Source of the DNA: Macrobrachium rosenbergii
Taxonomy: Eukaryota > Arthropoda > Malacostraca > Decapoda > Palaemonidae
Length of the DNA stretch: 64,000 bases
Direction: 5' to 3'
Assembly: GCF_040412425.1 (NCBI RefSeq)
Contig: NC_089743.1
Location: 87,069,971-87,133,970 of the forward strand
Shown: in pieces, positions 27,301 to 40,025 of the stretch
Layout: every line of letters starts with the position of its first letter
Position numbering within the stretch: position 1 is the first letter of the stretch
Position numbers and translations under genes: made by a program
The notes under the pieces: generated by a model
Databases searched by the model: none
Told to the model about the DNA's origin: nothing
What the model saw: the letters and a program-made list of their open reading frames with translations, nothing else

Positions 27301-29904
27301 TCTTCCCCTTCCTTACCAAACAAATAACTGGCTATTTTACACATGAAAACAATGCTAATAAATTGTTGCCCTCTCTCACTTTCAAAAGTTGACTAGTATT
27401 TTCTTTGGAGCGGTTCTTCAACAAACATAGGTCTAGGCCTAATTCCAATTTTGTCAATCTTAACCTGTGAACAGGGTTTATTTGCATTAGGAACCGATTG
27501 GAAGACATTACTTACTGGATATGCTCTTCAATCGCTAGAATTATCCTTTTAAACCAATGGTTCATTCAGATATGCAAAACGCTGTCCTCTCAGTCTGTCT
27601 ATCTTCCTCTATGTCGAAAATAACTGTCCCCTTCGTTTACCCGAAAAATAATAGGCCCATTTCATGCACATTAACATAATTCCAACAAATTGCCCGCGTC
27701 TCGTTGACTAGTATACCCCCTGGACAGTTACTTCTTTGCAACTTTGTTCATGCATAGGTTCAGACATACCGACTTATCACTCTTAACCAGTCAAATATGG
27801 TTTACTTGCATGAGGAATCGAACGGATGATATATTTATGCACTTTAATGAATAGAAGTATTGATATAAACCTATATAGTTAATATATTTAGCCACAATTT
27901 TAAACGTAACAGGTAGACTAAACCAAACTACTAGAGTAAAGATGTTAAATACCTGAATCAATAGCGGTAAACGTTGGTTCGGTATGGCATCATCCTTCAG
28001 TATTCTTGCATTTGCATGGCAGTAGTTAAGCAATTCACGCCAGAGGTTTCTTGCATAATCGCTTAGTTGAAAATAGATCGAACACATTCGCGTTTTTGGT
28101 GTTTATATGGTCACTTCTTCTGCAGATGCTCATCCACTTCCTACATATTTTGATCTTTTGTGGAAAAGGTAGTTGCAACTCCTTTTTCACTTCCAACATT
28201 GTCTATTTCTGTGTTACAGCATCCATAAAATAGCACATATCACCACAGCAATAATGCACTCAATTCCAAAAACCTTAAGAATTGTCATAAATTCGTGAAA
28301 ACTCCCGTCTAGCTGTTGCCACATGCAACCGATGAGAACACAGTGTGACGTCACGCGCGGGAGAATTGACAAATCAACTTTTCTGTGTAACTCACCTTAT
28401 CTTCTTACACATTGGCTTTATCTCTATCATTTTACTAGTGACTTAGTGAGACGTGATCTACCATATCGAAGGCTGTGGACAGGCTATTAATCCTGGCTGT
28501 GGGTGCATCAACACTTCTAAGTCGGTTCTACCTTGTTTCTTAGGAAGTTTGTACTGTATTTCGAGTTCCACAGAGTTGACTGTTGTGTGAATTTACCATT
28601 GGCATTCACGCAGAGAATTATATATTTCTAAGTTTTTAATCAAAATAGATAAATAAACAATTTCTTCGCCAGTCATATATGCTACAGACAAAAATAATAC
28701 TCCTAGCGACCTCTGGCACCTTTGCTGATAATAGACGGTTACGGCGCATCTCCGCGTTAAGGAAATATGATAGCTGCCACTTGAGCACTTACCAACAGTG
28801 TCTAGTATATCAAAATCATGTGCACCATTAGTGCCTGCTATATCCTTATTTGTTTCAAGGAGAAGTACTTGATTTCGCAAGAGCTGCTGATAGGAAAGAA
28901 CCAGTTTTCACTGTTTTCAGGCAAACAATAAAGTGCTATCTTTGTATTACTGAGGAACTGATTTTGAAAACTGCTCCATGGTGTTGACTACTAGTGCCTA
29001 CTTCGTTTTAAGCGTGACCAAATGATTCAGAAACACTGCTGTTCGGTAGAGAAAATACATTTCACCTGAGTTGAAGTGGAAGCAACTAGCTTCGGAAACA
29101 CTATAAGATAAGCCATAATGAAGTTGTAATGAAACTGACACTTTGTTGATGAACCATTGTCGTTATCGAATTATATACTCTTCTACCACATGATCTGGTA
29201 CGTTCTAATTTTATTTTATTATGCCTTTTCTTGCTTATCTTAAACTTTGTTAGTCAGTTGCTCCTGAAAATTGCTCGAAACCACGTTTCCGAAGGCATTA
29301 ACTTAGTAAAACCTCTAATTGGATCACCAGTTGTTCGAAGACTAAGTTACACGAAACGAATTTTTAAAGCGATATTCAAACGGCAGTTGTCAGTGCGTGA
29401 ATTCTGCCTTGTATAGAGACTAGGGAATTCTATATCCTCATTAGATTAAATCTGAGGTACCACTAGGAGAAAAGAACCTTGCGGAAGTTGAGTTGGCTCT
29501 TAATCTTTAAAGACACGCAAAATAGAGCAAAGAAGTGACAGATATACCGTTTTTTCGCAAATAGCTGTCATGGCAACCAAGCTGATGTTGCCAAGACAGC
29601 TCTCAGTGGAGGGCATGAGAGTGTTGTGGCAAACCGATTTCTCACGTAGGTCACTACTAATATTGAATGGTGACATTTTCAGATTCCTTTGAAATCCCAT
29701 AACAACAAGATCACTTTGACGATTTAGCCAATGTAATGTAGTATAGTACAGTATATGTTATCTAACTGGTCACATTCACCTGAAACATGTACTTTTTAAT
29801 AGTCATATAACATCTTAACTTCCCGGCTTCCTTGCCCTTTCAAACTAAAAGACGCTGATCTGAAAGATAAATAAATGAGGAACAGTTTTATGGTCCCACC
29901 ATCG

Positions 29905-29907
<3 letters not shown>
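27297..29907. other. No gene seen
   Basis: About 2.6 kb of moderately AT-rich sequence without clear repeats or exons. Open frames are all under 100 residues and unsupported. Confidence 0.5.
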
Positions 29908-29989
<82 letters not shown>

Positions 29990-29990
29990 T
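29908..29990. repeat. (AT)n
   Basis: Two (AT)n runs separated by a TTATT interruption. Confidence 0.95.
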
Positions 29991-32900
29991 TACAGACTAA
30001 CTTATGACTTTCTTGTGCTTATCATTACATTCTTATCATGATTTTTTGCTATACTACCATTATAGATGTAGTACATTTTTAAATAAAGCTTTTAAACTGA
30101 ATGTTAAAGCACAGGAACATGATGAATTGCTTTTAGCTATAAGATATCTAGAAAATATTCAAGATCAGGATATAACACAGCGTCTTTGGTACTTTGCAGA
30201 CTTGGTTACAATCAGGAAGCTAGACCCGTAAAGCACCAGTTAAGCTGAGGTACTGCTATACACACACACACACATATATATATAGTGTGTGTGTCTGTGT
30301 TTGAGTGTTGTCAGTGGTATTAAGCCATCTCCACTAAAGAAGAAACCACAGTCATTGGCATTCATACTTTAACTTTTGACCTGTGGATGAAATTCCTTGC
30401 AGAAAAATAAAATCATGTTCCTGATGCACCCGCGCAAGAGGCTTATCAGCAGCACGTCGAATCACCCTACAAACACTGTGCCGTTTCACTTCTACCTTGC
30501 ACACACTCCCTTTCACAGAGAATTGGCGCCAACAGTAAGTGCATGTGTAATGGTTATATTGATAATTGAGATAGGAGCACTGGTCTTATCAACTACACAG
30601 TAACGTTTATATGATTCTTCCTAAAGTGGAAATTAGTATTGTAAAGAAAATGACTGAATAATATAACAAGCTTTGTATACAAAGATGAAAGAAATTTGTG
30701 ATGGACTGTAAATATTCTGATGACGGGACATATCACAGACTTAGTAACCGCGCGAGTAAGTGTCAGCATTGTCAAGCGCAAGAGAGAGGTCTCTGACCAA
30801 AAATGACCACATCAACAGAATATCCTGTAGCCCTGCGTCCAGACTTCGTCATCGGAATATTTACAGTTCATCAGCAATACAACCATTACACATGCACTAC
30901 GTCCTGGTTTTCGCCGTCTCACTTGGAATCTCATCAGCTCCTGGTGTCTTTCCAGGGCATTCTAAAACTTACTGGTTTCCCTTCCACTCTTCCATCATTC
31001 AGAGCTGCTTTTCTATCTTCAATATTCAACAAATCCTCAAAATACTCACTCCGTCGACCCCTTATGCTCAGTAACTTTTCTTTGTGCCTTTACTTTACCG
31101 TACAGCAGCTTCTTATTCTTTCTATGTCCTTACTCATCTTACAGAAAGAAGGTAATTATGTCTTTTATGATACACATATTCCCCTTTATTTTTAAATTGC
31201 TCCGTTTGAACGAAAATATTGTGACGTAGCAGAGAAGAGACCTTATTCAGCAGTCTTAATTAAGATATCCTGATTTCCTACAGATTTCATGGGATGCACT
31301 GAAAGCAGAAGAAAATGTGTTTTGCTAGAGAAATTTTGGAGAACACAAAACGATGGGCTCAACTTGTAACAAAAGGCAGTCGAATTGTTCTTTGCGCTGT
31401 GCAAGACAGACCTCCTCAACGCGTAGGATACAGGTATGTTCCTTGATAAGAACACGTCCCTTTGCCAGTGGTAATCTCCTTCTCTTGTCAAGATGAATGA
31501 CCTACTGGCCCAGTAAGGTCATAAGGAAGAAGAATAACAAAAGATTCAGGTAAGGTTAGAATAAACTTACCTGAATAATCCTGCATGTTCTCAAAACATT
31601 ACCCATCAATAGTCACAGTAAGTAAAAATTACGGATTGTTTTTCAATCTTTGCAACGTGTCAGATTGTTTCATTTCTTCTAGTTTCATGTAATACACTCA
31701 TACCTGAGAAGAAGGCAGGGAGATTGTTTGCACATTATAATCGGTTAGTGTTGTCAGGCTCCTCTGTTAAATAAACATATTTTATCATTGCATATTTAAT
31801 TTGAAGGCCTGCAAAATTTCCACGGATTAAGTTTTAAAGAGATCCTTAGAACTCAAGAACTAAGGAGAAGTGGTTTTTAATCACTGAAAGTCGTATGAGG
31901 CAAGTACTGCAATTCTGACAGGCAAACCGGTGACGCATTGAAAAGTGGAGCTTGTTTGAGCAAATATGCCAATTATAACTGACCATTTTGATGTAGAGGG
32001 AAAAATTTTCAGAAGATAAACCCCATCTTAATCCAGCACGTCCATACAAAACAGTTTTGCCAAATTCAGTGTATCTCATATGCCATAAGCAGCTTATCAG
32101 CGGCATTCACAGAACCCCGTTTTGTCAGTTGAACCTGTCTTAAAATTAATTGTTATTTAACCTCTGGGGCTTATACACTGTGCTAAAAAGACAATTCTAG
32201 TAATTTTTCTAATAAGTTCTTTTTTAATATTCAGTTTTTAGCATCATTTGCTTTATGCAGTGAACTCTCCCCCCTATGAGAGGATGATCTCATAAATGTT
32301 AGGAATGAGATTTCGTGACATTGCCTTCAAGATATTAACTTTGGAAATAATTATTATTAAAGCTCAATAATCACCTTATCTGTCCTTGTTTGATGCTTCA
32401 TTTTCTGTTTTCTTTCCAACAGGACTAATTACAATGCAGTTGTTTCTAGCTCTTCAGAATTTCCGTTAAACATAGTCACATTACATTTTTTGCACAGGTA
32501 TCATTTTAGTCACTACTCTCCTCATGTGCCACTAGACCGTCAGTGAAGCCACTATTTCCACACATAACTTCTTTGGACGTCAGCAGTTTTCACATGACAC
32601 ACGTCGAGGGAAGATGTTTCTACTCCTCTGGTGTTTTATAAACTTTGTTTTCCTTCCTGATTGTTCCATATTTCCAAAGGTGAGCAGCACTGACCTCAGC
32701 GTTCCATGTACTAAAGCAGATGTCTCCAGTCTTTAAAACGGGGGCCGGACAACATATTTTACGCGAACGAATGGATAGGATTCAAATGTGCGCGGAAGTA
32801 TTATTTAGACCCTTTTTAAAGAGCATGATATGAATCAGAACTGAAGAGAAATGTGAGTTTCAAAGGAACTTTGCCAAACTTTGAAAAAGCATAACCAGTA

Positions 32901-33220
32901 AATTAGCCTTTGTTATGGCAAACTAATGACTTATCTGCTGATGAGAAATGCAAGTTAGAAGATTTATTTTTGATACTTGAAAAATATGAAAATCTGACGA
33001 CTTCTCTGGCGCAAGATTTTAAAGATCAATACTCCACAAGGAAGGACTCAGTAGACCAAAATAAAAAAATTTTTAAAAAATCCAAAATGAACCTGACGAG
33101 TCATTATTAAAGGTCGAGAAGGAAATCATTTCAGTCTGCATCTTTCTATACGATTCTGGCAACTGGAGTTTTCAGCCGTAACCAACAAATTGTTAAGTTT
33201 TGCACAAGATGAAGGGGAAT
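29991..33220. other. No gene established
   Basis: Mostly anonymous. The plus frame ending at 30231 (CSTFLNKAFKLN, LLLAIRYLENIQDQ) has codon-like composition but no partner exon. A short (CA)n(TA)n(GT)n patch lies at 30261-30296. The plus frames at 30760-31195 overlap in two phases and show no motif. Confidence 0.4.
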
Positions 33221-33560
33221 GTTCTAAAGCAGGTTCCCTAAATAGTACATGTACCCCAGGGTACATTTCTGCACGTTTCAGGGGTACATTGGTCTGAATG
33301 TTTTGGATAATAATGGAAAAGGGTATGTATTGTGTATGTGCTGGATCAAAATATAAATTACCTTAGTAATTACTTTATTTCTGTTATCGCTCATTTAAGA
33401 TGCCTGTGAATCTACACATGCAGACTCCATAAATTTAAAATATCAAAATATTAAAATGTTCTTTTTACATTGAGCTTAATTTTTAGTGTTAGGTTCATGG
33501 GAACTTATAAAAGCCCAAGGTACTGAGGAACAAAAAAGTTTGGGAACCTCTGATTTAGAA
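33221..33560. mobile_element. Small hAT-like non-autonomous element
   Basis: The ends are inverted: left TTCTAAAGCAGGTTCCCTAAA, right (minus) TTCTAAATCAGAGGTTCCCA. CAGNGGTTCCCAAA-type termini are typical of hAT transposons. The interior, about 300 bp, begins GGGGTACATTTCTGCA and has no coding capacity. No clean 8-bp target duplication could be fixed. Confidence 0.5.
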
Positions 33561-33780
33561 GGTCCATTAATATGGACTAGTTAGTGTTCGTGTAAATTTA
33601 TAAAGCTTAACCCCACTCCAATTCATCTGAAACTCCTGAGTAAGGTCTGAAAGCTTAGAAATTTTACATGAGCCTTAACAATTATATTACTGTGGACCCT
33701 TTAGAACATTTATGAATTATCGTGATAGAGAGTTTTTCTCCCAACATTAAGGGGAATGATGAAGCGCAACGCGCAGGAAG

Positions 33781-33788
33781 TGACGTCA
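33781..33788. promoter_or_regulatory. CRE-like palindrome TGACGTCA
   Basis: A perfect TGACGTCA lies 86 bp upstream of the TATA box at 33874. This octamer is the consensus CREB/ATF site; function here is inferred from position only. Confidence 0.4.
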
Positions 33789-33873
33789 TTTGCCCGACCG
33801 CGTTGTTGAAAAAAAAAAAAACCGCAGGAAAATAGTTTTATCGCTGAAAGACATTTCCAGCTGCGGCTGAAGC

Positions 33874-34024
33874 TATAAAATCGCGCTGTGAGCCGGATTT
33901 GGCCATCTGCTTTTAGTTTGGAGACCCCCCGCCGTAGCTAGGCAATAGGTTGCCAGTGCCAACAGCCTCTAATTTTGAAAATTAATCTCCCACGTCGCTG
34001 AAGACTGGGTTGTTTTGAAGTCTG
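33874..34024 (+). promoter_or_regulatory. TATA promoter and leader exon of the third CSP copy
   Basis: TATAAAA at 33874-33880, preceded by TGAAAGACATTTCC (compare TTGAAAGACTTCGG before the gene B TATA box). A leader of about 120 nt from about 33905 ends at TCTG|GTAAGA (GT at 34025). The layout matches CSP genes A and B. Confidence 0.5.
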
Positions 34025-34210
34025 GTAAGATCTCTTACCTCTCGTGACTATACGGTCAGAATTAGATCCTTTTAAATCGTAAAATAATAAGTAAACGAAG
34101 GCTCTGTTGATCTTTATTATTCTCGAAGTTACAAAATTGATAACCTTTGAATACTGAACTCAAAACTTCGGTGAATCAAAATTAGTTGTATCATTGCTGG
34201 CTAAAGGAAC

Positions 34211-34560
34211 ATGAAGATTTCAGTAGCAATTCTAAGAAGCCAAGTCCGCTCCAAAAATGTAGACGTGCTCTCCCTCGTCGGCAACTTTTTGCAGAACTCC
34301 ATTTTCGCAGGCGCTCCTGTAAAAGTCATTATCAAGGGCGAATTAAAACGTGAACGCACATACACATATGTATGTGTATATATACATACACAGAATCTAC
34401 TGGTCACTTTTCACCAGTTACGTATGTAAATGCAATATCCTCAATGTAATGCTACGGACGTCAGAATTTCTTCATATTCTTCTGTTTGGTTCTCAGACTT
34501 ATCAGTGACAAGCCTATCCCAAGGTGTGAAGAACTCGAGAAGTTAGAAGACATTGTGTTA
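34211..34560 (+). pseudogene. Decayed third chemosensory-protein copy (probable)
   Basis: A candidate exon at 34211-34349 begins with ATG five bases after a CTAAAG acceptor and codes MKISVAIL, then NVDVLSLVGNFLQNSIFAG and KGELK. It ends AAA C|GTGAAC, the same Lys-plus-one-base, phase-1 end as gene A, but the donor is weakened. The signal peptide is cut short and both exon-2 cysteines are absent. A remnant of the last exon may start after CTCAG (34496): read with a one-base shift it gives LISDKPIPRCEELEKLEDIV, resembling ILTDHIP and CEKERLDYVMDIV of gene A with the C-x2-C part missing. It then runs into (CA)n/(AT)n. A divergent working gene is less likely. The CSP origin is inference. Confidence 0.45.
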
Positions 34561-34569
34561 TTACATTTA

Positions 34570-34595
34570 CACACACACAAACACACACATATACA

Positions 34596-34664
<69 letters not shown>

Positions 34665-34710
34665 CTTATACTGTATATATATACACACACACACACACAT
34701 ATATATATAT
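34570..34710. repeat. (CA)n-(AT)n-(AC)n
   Basis: (CA)n at 34570-34590, (AT)n at 34597-34659, a short gap, then (AC)n at 34682-34700. It interrupts the end of the CSP remnant. Confidence 0.9.
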
Positions 34711-34848
34711 ACACACAACTTCAAAATGTATTACCATGCATTGATATAAATATATCTGTCAATCAATGACTGCAATTTTTCCTAATATGTACACGACTAC
34801 CCTTCAGCCACGGTAAAAAGGTGCCCCAAGCATGAAAGACGACCTCAC

Positions 34849-35203
34849 CTGACCACTTCCTCCAAGCCGCACGGGTCCGCCCCCTTGCCCTTCTCATCTG
34901 CCGAAGGCCCCGATGCTTCTCCAGACTCCTCCGCCTCCTCCCTCTGCAGCCCAGCCTTCTCCTCGCTCTCGTCCCAAAGTTTGGACAGCTTTCCGAAATC
35001 TCTGACCTCGAACTTGCCCCCTTCGGCCTCCGGCTTCCACTGAATCGCTGACTTCTCCTGTCCTCCTCAGATCGTCTCAGAACTGCCTGACGCAAAACTT
35101 TGGGTAATTGTCTGCAAGAGAAGCCGTCTTTGTCAAACTGTCGCTGAATCTGAGACTTGTCGATTGTAAAGGAGGCAGGAGATTTGGGGAAATGCTCCGT
35201 CAC
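34849..35203 (-). pseudogene. GC-rich coding-like stretch with a frame break
   Basis: The minus strand reads as protein in two frames. The 5' part (35203-about 35050) gives TEHFPKSPASFTIDKSQIQR, then QFDKDGFSCRQLPKVLRQAV and RRSEEDRRS. The 3' part (about 35066-34849) gives KSAIQWKPEAEGGKFEVRDF, then GKLSKLWDESEEKAGL and a Glu/Ala/Gly-rich acidic tail ending CGLEEVVR at a donor-like AG|GTGAGG. The two parts are one base out of phase near 35050, which suggests a frameshift or, less likely, a tiny intron. GC content is far above the flanks. I do not recognise the family. It could be an exon of a real gene with a sequence error or a processed pseudogene. Confidence 0.4.
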
Positions 35204-35479
35204 CTTTCCGCATTTCCTTTCCTATTCTGTTTCCACAAGTGAAAACGACCTAATATCGCTTATTTTTTTTTTTTTTATCATGCTAGCATCTCTTAACTTT
35301 TATTTTTTCTATGTGCTCGAGTTCTTTAGGGAGTCAGGAACACCATCTAACGTTCCGTGTTTTGTAATATCTTTACTTTAAGTCATGAATGCAATTGGAT
35401 GTACATCTATAGTAGTACCTTAGATAATGTAAGAACAATATTAAATCTACCAACATAATTTGTAGGAGGCGATACTTTC

Positions 35480-35500
35480 TGATGGATATATACATACATA

Positions 35501-35554
<54 letters not shown>

Positions 35555-35627
35555 TATTATATATATATTATATATGTATATATATATATATATATTTAAT
35601 AACAGAAAATAGCCGCAGAAATCATGA

Positions 35628-35688
<61 letters not shown>

Positions 35689-35765
35689 TATATATACACA
35701 GTGAGCTATTTTCTGATTATATATACTGTATTATATATATTATATATATATGATATATTATATAT

Positions 35766-35837
<72 letters not shown>
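35480..35837. repeat. (AT)n block with inverted flanks
   Basis: (AT)n at 35505-35549, 35633-35680 and 35770-35830. ACAGAAAATAGC (35603-35614) and GCTATTTTCTG (35704-35714) form an inverted pair around the middle tract. Confidence 0.9.
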
Positions 35838-35838
<1 letters not shown>

Positions 35839-36477
35839 AAGTTCATATATATAATAATGAATATTCAGATTACCCAAAAATTTATTAACGCTAGAACAGA
35901 GCTCTTGAAGTGATTAGAAAATATACAAGGTCATTATTTGTATCGTAATTTCATTCTGGCTGCAGAATTTGCAAGTTCACAGTTGGAGATATTCTCACTG
36001 ACAATATTTTTGAAATAATGTTCGTCTTCATTTCTCATAGCGGATGCGTTTGCCCTCAGCCAGTGTTGTGAAAGAGTTAAATTTTTACGTAATGCATCAT
36101 CAAGATCGAGTGGCGAAATAAAACTAGCTTAATATGAATCAGTAATGATAGCTTGCCCTCGCTGCCTTGAAAGATTCAGTGATTATTAGAATATGAATAA
36201 TATTTATGGGAAATGTTTGGTGATGAAGACAATTAGACAATGGTAGTGCAACGGTTCATTTTCCTCTTAAGCTTGGCTTTGCAATTCACTTTCTGTTCCT
36301 GCTTTCCTCGACCTATAACCTATTTTTCCATTGCCTTTAAACTTTAAGAAAGTAAGATTGTATTCAAATAGATTTATCAGGACGCAGACCAAAAACCAAA
36401 TGGCTGAAAGGATAATAACTGGCGATCTTGCATCGTGCAGTTGACATAATAGCTCCCTGAGGATTGATAAAGAAAAT
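35838..36477. other. No gene seen
   Basis: AT-rich anonymous DNA without clear repeats. Confidence 0.5.
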
Positions 36478-36630
36478 CTTCTTCTTCTTTCTTCTTTAAC
36501 GCAGTTTTTTCCCATTTTTGTATGGGGTAAGCACGATGCCTTCTTTTGAAGGACTTTTTGATTTGGCTTTGGGGTAGACCTTATCAGTAAATAATTCCAT
36601 GCTTAATGACTTGGATCATATCACACCAAA
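36478..36630 (+). mobile_element. Dispersed repeat, family G, copy 1
   Basis: CTTCTTCTTTC is followed by CCCATTTTTGTATGGGGTAA and GCACGATGCCTTCTTTTGAAGGAC, then TTGGGGTAGAC. The same series occurs at 45356-45545. It is probably a retroposed element, of unknown origin. Confidence 0.65.
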
Positions 36631-36786
36631 TTGTTGAGATAATATTACGCAAAATATTTACCGGGCGTTATTAAGATTACCCTGAATTTACTCAAAAGGC
36701 AACTGGGAAATAGCATGCACGCTGTAGGTTGGGACACGGTATCTCAAATCTCGATTCAGAATCAAGGAAATGAAATACACAGGAGA

Positions 36787-36872
36787 AAGATCTTTAAGAA
36801 TCAGCTAGGTTAGATTATCTTTAAGAATCAGCTAGGTTAGATTATCTTTAAGAATCAGCTAGGTTAGATTAG
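36787..36872 (+). repeat. 27-bp unit, three copies
   Basis: ATCTTTAAGAATCAGCTAGG plus TTAGATT is repeated three times with no visible mismatch in the core, so it is a recent duplication. Confidence 0.95.
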
Positions 36873-37169
36873 GACTCAGAAACATTTATGTCTGATAGTG
36901 AGGACATAAATGCTGACTAAAAATTAAAGTCTGACTACTTTAACAGACTGAAAAATAAAACTTCAATTCCCTGACGAAAATGGCAAAAGATTCGCTTTTT
37001 TAAATTTAGCTTTTCTGTATTTTTTTTCATAAATTAACTGCCCTGTGTAACTCTCATTCAAATGATAGCGTTTTTACACTTTCAAAATGGTTGATGCTAA
37101 CTTCCTTGACGCTTAAAAAATGGATATTGGTAATTTGTTGCTGGCTAACGAAAGAGCAAATAATTTGAG

Positions 37170-38105
37170 ATTTTCAGACAGTTTAACCAACAACCTAAAG
37201 TGAATTGCAAGTCTGATGACGCTGATAAGCTTCAAACACTTTGCCAGCTAACAAAATTGCTGTCTAGATTAATGAGAGAATGCAAAGGCAGCAATCGTCA
37301 GCAAGCAAAAAATAAAACAGGTTTCCTTGGACAATTGGTAAAGCAAATAGTGCAGTAGCGATGATACTACGTTTGCAGAACGTTACCATACCTTCGAAAC
37401 TGCTGCCAAGTCCATCGGCTGTCAAGAAAAAAGACATTGCAGAATGTGATTAGTTATAATCAAATGGTGATTAATATGACTGACGTAAATGCAAATATAT
37501 GAGGAACTTAAGGGCCTAAAAATAAAAGTGATTAAACGGAACAAATTATAAACATTTCTAATCATTCAGAAATAAAACTAATGAATTAAACGGTAAATCA
37601 TTCTTTATCGTCCAAGAATGAACATGAAAGAATTTGATATACTCGTAGAGCATCTAATTGTCTGGAAGTGAAAATTGTTGATTTGAAAAGATTCTAAGCA
37701 CTAAATTACACAAGATTGGAAAGGACTGGATTTATGAGATTATCAAGTCTCCCAGATATGGTAGTTAATGAATTCTGAAATATTTAAAATCATTTAATTT
37801 TCCAAGCATAAAACAAATTGAAGTGAACGGGTTATAAGAGCTTTCAATTAATCAGAAAAGAGACTTGCTGAGACATAAATGGTTTTAAAAACATTCAACC
37901 GTAAGATAAGAAAGTGACAATATGAAAACGTGCACAGAATTTTACCTGTCGAGAAGTAAACGTGACTGAATTTCGGGAGTTACAGAAGACAACTTAACTG
38001 GCCGATAATTAAAGTGACTGGTAAAAAAAGCAGTTTGAAACTTGAAACTACCAACTTATAAAGTTTTAATGTCATTTAACTCTCCAGCAATGAAAATGAC
38101 TGTTC
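37170..38105 (+). repeat. Very degenerate long-period repeat (possible)
   Basis: Phrases such as 'gaatgaacatgaaagaa', 'gaagtgaaaattg', 'gaagtgaacgggttataagagc' and 'agtgactg' recur about every 55-65 bp and resemble the clearer units at 38520-39020. This is a by-eye impression of an old minisatellite. Confidence 0.4.
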
Positions 38106-38515
38106 TACAAGAATATTAAAACATTGTACAGTAACAGAAGTGTCAGAAAGAATATTAAAACATTGTACAGTAACAGAAGTGTCAGAAATAATATTAAAAC
38201 ATTGTACACTAATAGAAGTGTCAGAAAGAATATTAAAACATTGTACAGTAACAGAAGTGTCAGAAAGAATATTAAAACATTGTACAGTAACAGAAGTGTC
38301 AGAAAAATATCAAAATATTGTACAGTAATAGAAGTGTTAGAAAGAATATTAAAACATTGTACAGTAATAGAAGTGTTAGAAAGAATATTAAAACACTATA
38401 CAGTAATAGAACTGTCAGAAAGTATATTAAAACGTACAGTAACAGAAGTTTCAGAAAGAATATTAAAACATTGCACACTATTACAAGTGTCAGAAAGAAT
38501 ATCAAAACATTGCAC
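38106..38515 (+). repeat. 39-bp tandem array, about ten copies
   Basis: Unit AATATTAAAACATTGTACAG plus TAACAGAAGTGTCAGAAAG. As 39 is a multiple of three, an open frame of 144 codons (38124-38558) reads NIKTLYSNRSVRK over and over. This is a by-product of the repeat. The inner copies are nearly identical and the edge copies diverged. Confidence 0.95.
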
Positions 38516-39020
38516 TGAATGGTCATGGTATGAAAGTCATCGAGCTAGAACAGGTTAAAGAAGCACAGGACCAGTAACAAAGTCACTAAATGGCCAAGGA
38601 ATAAACACGACAATACAGATTAAATAGGCACTGAAAACTCAGGTGAAGGGGCACTGAATGACCCAAGAATGGAATAAATCGGACTGGACGGGTTACAGAG
38701 GCAGTGAGTGGTTAAGGAATGGAAATAAAAGGGCTTGACAAGCTGTTCAAGAATAGATGTGAAAAATTGGACGTGTTACAGAAGCACTTATCATTTCAGG
38801 AATGAATGTTACAGAACTAGACAGGTTACAGAGGCACTGAATGGTTAAGGAATTAATGTGATCAAACTTTACAGGTTAACGGAGCACTGATTAGCTAAAG
38901 AAAATAACAAAAGAACTGGACAAGATACAGAGGCCCAAACAAAGTTCATGAACTTGACAGACTACTTAGATGTTAATGATCCAGGAATAAAAGTAAAGGA
39001 ACTTGTAAGGTTACAGAGGC
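38516..39020 (+). repeat. Degenerate repeat of about 60 bp
   Basis: Units share GACAGGTTACAGAGGCACTG followed by AATGGTTAAGGAAT (clearest at about 38820-38860, with variants near 38690, 38770, 38875 and 39010). They directly adjoin the 39-bp array and may be its older relatives. Confidence 0.7.
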
Positions 39021-39027
39021 ATAATAC

Positions 39028-39750
<723 letters not shown>

Positions 39751-40025
39751 TAAATTTAGGCCGAGCGCTGGGACCTATGAGGTCACTCAGCGCTGAAAGG
39801 GAAATTGACAAAGGTTTGAAAGGTGTGACGGGAGGAAAACCTCTCAGTTGCACTATGAAACAATTGTTACAGAGAGTGGAAAGTCAGAAGGAAGGAAGAA
39901 AATATGAACGAAGATACAGTAAAAAGGAATGAAAAGAGGTTGCAGCTACGGGCCGAAGGGACGCCGCAAAGATCCTTGAGTAATACCTACAAGTGCTCAC
40001 GCGAGGTGCGTCAGAGTGGTAAAAC
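39751..40025 (+). mobile_element. Dispersed SINE-like repeat, family B, copy 1
   Basis: Starts AATTTAGGCCGAGCGCTGGGACCTATGAGG, contains GGAGGAAAACCTCTCAGTTG and CGAAGATACAGTAAAA, and ends GGGACGCCGCAAAGATCCTT, AAGTGCTCACGCGAGGTGCG. Copies occur at 46800-46900 (truncated) and 56328-56612. Length is near 270 bp with no coding frame. Confidence 0.75.

Noticed and set aside
30004..30231. Plus frame ending IRKLDP, possible last exon
   Set aside because: Composition is protein-like, but there is no partner exon, known motif or convincing acceptor. Kept only as a note.
36787..36872. CRISPR-like direct repeats
   Set aside because: Three head-to-tail 27-bp copies without spacers, in an arthropod-type genome; a simple tandem duplication.
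38124..38558. 144-residue NIKTLYSNRSVRK repeat protein
   Set aside because: By-product of a 39-bp array; no promoter, splice sites or non-repeat coding part.
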